Source: an uncultured SAR116 cluster alpha proteobacterium
Lineage (GTDB): Bacteria; Pseudomonadota; Alphaproteobacteria; Puniceispirillales; Marisalimonadaceae
Direction of reading: 5' to 3'
DNA: 64,000 bases
Assembly: GCA_902595145.1 (NCBI GenBank)
Contig: CACJOU010000002.1
Location: forward strand, 1-64,000
The notes under the pieces were generated by a model. It made no database searches and was not told the origin of the DNA. It worked only from the letters and a program-made list of their open reading frames with translations. Below, piece after piece: positions 62,863 through 64,000 of this stretch. Position 1 is the first letter of the stretch; each line of letters opens with the position of its first letter. Both the position numbers and the translations under genes were made by a program.

Positions 62863-63579
62863 TTGAATAAATTTAATTGGAAAAAAATTCTTCTTAAAAT
62901 ATCTGGTGAGTCCTTAATGGGTAATGATTCTTTTGGGATAAATCCATCAGTTGTAAAATCCTTTGCTAATCAAATTAACGAAGTTGTTAAATCAGGTGTA
63001 CAGTTATGTATAGTTGTAGGTGGTGGTAATATATATAGAGGTGTATCAAACACTCAAAACGGTATGGATAGAGCTACTGGAGATTATATGGGTATGCTTG
63101 CCACTGTTATGAACAGCCTGGCAATTCAAAATGCTATGGAGCAAATTGGCATTCAAACAAGGGTTCAATCTGCATTACCAATTTCTGCAGTTTGTGAACA
63201 ATACATAAGAAGAAGAGCAAAAAGACATATGGAAAAAGGGAGAGTGGTTATTTTTGCTGCTGGAACTGGTAATCCATATTTTACAACAGACACAGCAGCA
63301 GCTCTTAGAGCATCAGAAATGAGTTGTGATGCAATTATTAAAGCAACTCTTGTTGATGGTGTGTATTCTGCTGATCCAAAAAAAGATAAAAATGCAGTTA
63401 AATTTAAAAATCTTAATTATCTTGATGTATTAAGTAGAGATCTTAAAGTTATGGATGCTTCAGCTATATCTTTGGCTAGAGAAAACAAAATACCAATTGT
63501 AGTTTGTTCTATAAACAATGATAAAAATCTAACCAAAGTGATAAAAGGTGAAGGTTCCTTCACTATAATTTCAGATTAG
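62863..63579 (+). CDS. pyrH: uridylate kinase
   Basis: 238 residues from TTG 62863, with TAGGAA seven bases upstream. [54 protein letters not shown] and [12 protein letters not shown] belong to bacterial UMP kinases of the amino-acid kinase fold. It makes UDP from UMP and ATP. Its stop lies in the ribosome site of frr. Confidence 0.96.
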   Translation: MNKFNWKKILLKISGESLMGNDSFGINPSVVKSFANQINEVVKSGVQLCIVVGGGNIYRGVSNTQNGMDRATGDYMGMLATVMNSLAIQNAMEQIGIQTRVQSALPISAVCEQYIRRRAKRHMEKGRVVIFAAGTGNPYFTTDTAAALRASEMSCDAIIKATLVDGVYSADPKKDKNAVKFKNLNYLDVLSRDLKVMDASAISLARENKIPIVVCSINNDKNLTKVIKGEGSFTIISD

Positions 63580-63590
63580 GAGGAATTTTT

Positions 63591-64000
63591 ATGGTTGAAT
63601 TAAAATCTAATGAGATAAAAGCTAGAATGGAAAAAGCTATAGATTCCTTAAAAAAAGATTTAAGTGGACTTAGGGTTGGAAGAGCATCTTCTTCAATGTT
63701 AGATCAGATTAACGTAAATGCTTATGGCAGTTTAATGCCTATAAACCAAGTTAGCACTATTAGTGTTCCAGAAGCTAGATTATTGCTAGTGAATGTATGG
63801 GACAGTACAATAGTGTCTGCAACAGAAAAAAGTATAAGAGAAAGTCCATTGGGTCTTAATCCAATGGTAGAAGGTAATGTAATTAGAATAAATATTCCAC
63901 CTTTATCTGAAGAAAGAAGAGTAGAAATTACTAAGGTCGCAGCAAAATATGCTGAAAATTCAAAAATTTCTGTAAGGAACATTAGAAGAGATTATGTTGA
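63591..64000 (+). CDS. frr: ribosome recycling factor, 3' end outside window
   Basis: The first 136 codons are present. AGGAGGA (63578-63584) precedes ATG 63591. KARMEKAIDSLKKDLSGLRVGRAS, then NVNAYGSLMPINQVSTIS and the helix SEERRVEITKVAAKYAE are the RRF helical domain and its hinge. It splits post-termination ribosomes with EF-G. Confidence 0.96.
   Translation, partial: MVELKSNEIKARMEKAIDSLKKDLSGLRVGRASSSMLDQINVNAYGSLMPINQVSTISVPEARLLLVNVWDSTIVSATEKSIRESPLGLNPMVEGNVIRINIPPLSEERRVEITKVAAKYAENSKISVRNIRRDYV

Noticed and set aside
1-64000. tRNA, rRNA, CRISPR arrays, insertion sequences and phage genes
   Set aside because: I saw no cloverleaf with CCA-type end, no rRNA segments, no regularly spaced repeats and no transposase or integrase motif. 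A covariance scan would be needed to exclude a weak tRNA.

Overview
The window reads as one contiguous stretch of a low-GC, tightly packed alphaproteobacterial chromosome. The gene content and order (dapA-smpB-folK-rpoZ-rsh-DUF2062-pdxJ-acpS-lepB-rnc-era-recO-parC, then hemB/bpt, proS-lolC-lolD-dnaE, then rpsB-tsf-pyrH-frr), the short editing-domain-free proS, the Mg-type hemB and the many TTG/GTG starts and 1-8 base gene overlaps fit a streamlined marine alphaproteobacterium of the SAR11/HIMB59/AEGEAN-169 kind. That placement is inference from content and base composition. I found no rRNA, tRNA, CRISPR array, transposase or phage gene.

Region 1 (about 1-12.3 kb) is accessory and visibly decaying. 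It has small alpha/beta-barrel, CBS, cupin, DsrE and membrane proteins, transporters (MFS, TSUP, EamA), purN and a CueR-type copper sensor. It also holds five broken genes: three with in-frame stops (4070-4369, 4839-5117, 11626-12255) and two split by a one-base frameshift (a CBS-pair protein at 8423-8874 and a truncated haemoglobin at 9062-9504). Two copies of a roughly 160 bp non-coding repeat (301-464 and 1687-1844) flank a CBS gene. A candidate small RNA with a TTGACA promoter lies at 1879-2040.

Region 2 (12.4-24.3 kb) has an NMT1/THI5-like ABC importer operon, a three-domain ferredoxin/class III nucleotide cyclase/Rieske fusion, a cluster of small secreted, cupin, barrel and TPR proteins, a second EamA transporter, a bacterial voltage-gated sodium channel, another frameshifted small gene, a DUF123 (GIY-YIG-like) protein, a formylglycine-generating-enzyme-like protein, and two small genes of 51 and 54 codons. 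Two secreted proteins here (17032-17418 and 23577-23948) are paralogues.

Region 3 (24.4-34 kb) is metabolic accessory: an RraA-like protein, a MATE exporter, a photolyase-related protein lacking the usual Fe-S cysteines, a mandelate-racemase-family enzyme, an FMN alpha-hydroxy-acid oxidase, a YczE-like membrane protein, a second TSUP permease, a nitroreductase and a threonine/serine dehydratase.

Region 4 (34-64 kb) is core: lysine biosynthesis, trans-translation, folate, stringent response, pyridoxine, lipid carrier activation, secretion, RNA processing, replication, haem, prolyl-tRNA, lipoprotein release and translation factors. Into it is inserted a TRAP transporter operon whose large permease carries a coiled-coil-like C-terminal tail of about 330 residues, followed by a gamma-glutamyltransferase. 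The most unusual single item is the ferredoxin-cyclase-Rieske fusion at 15316-16656, which suggests a redox-sensing cyclic-nucleotide or nucleotide-binding signalling protein.
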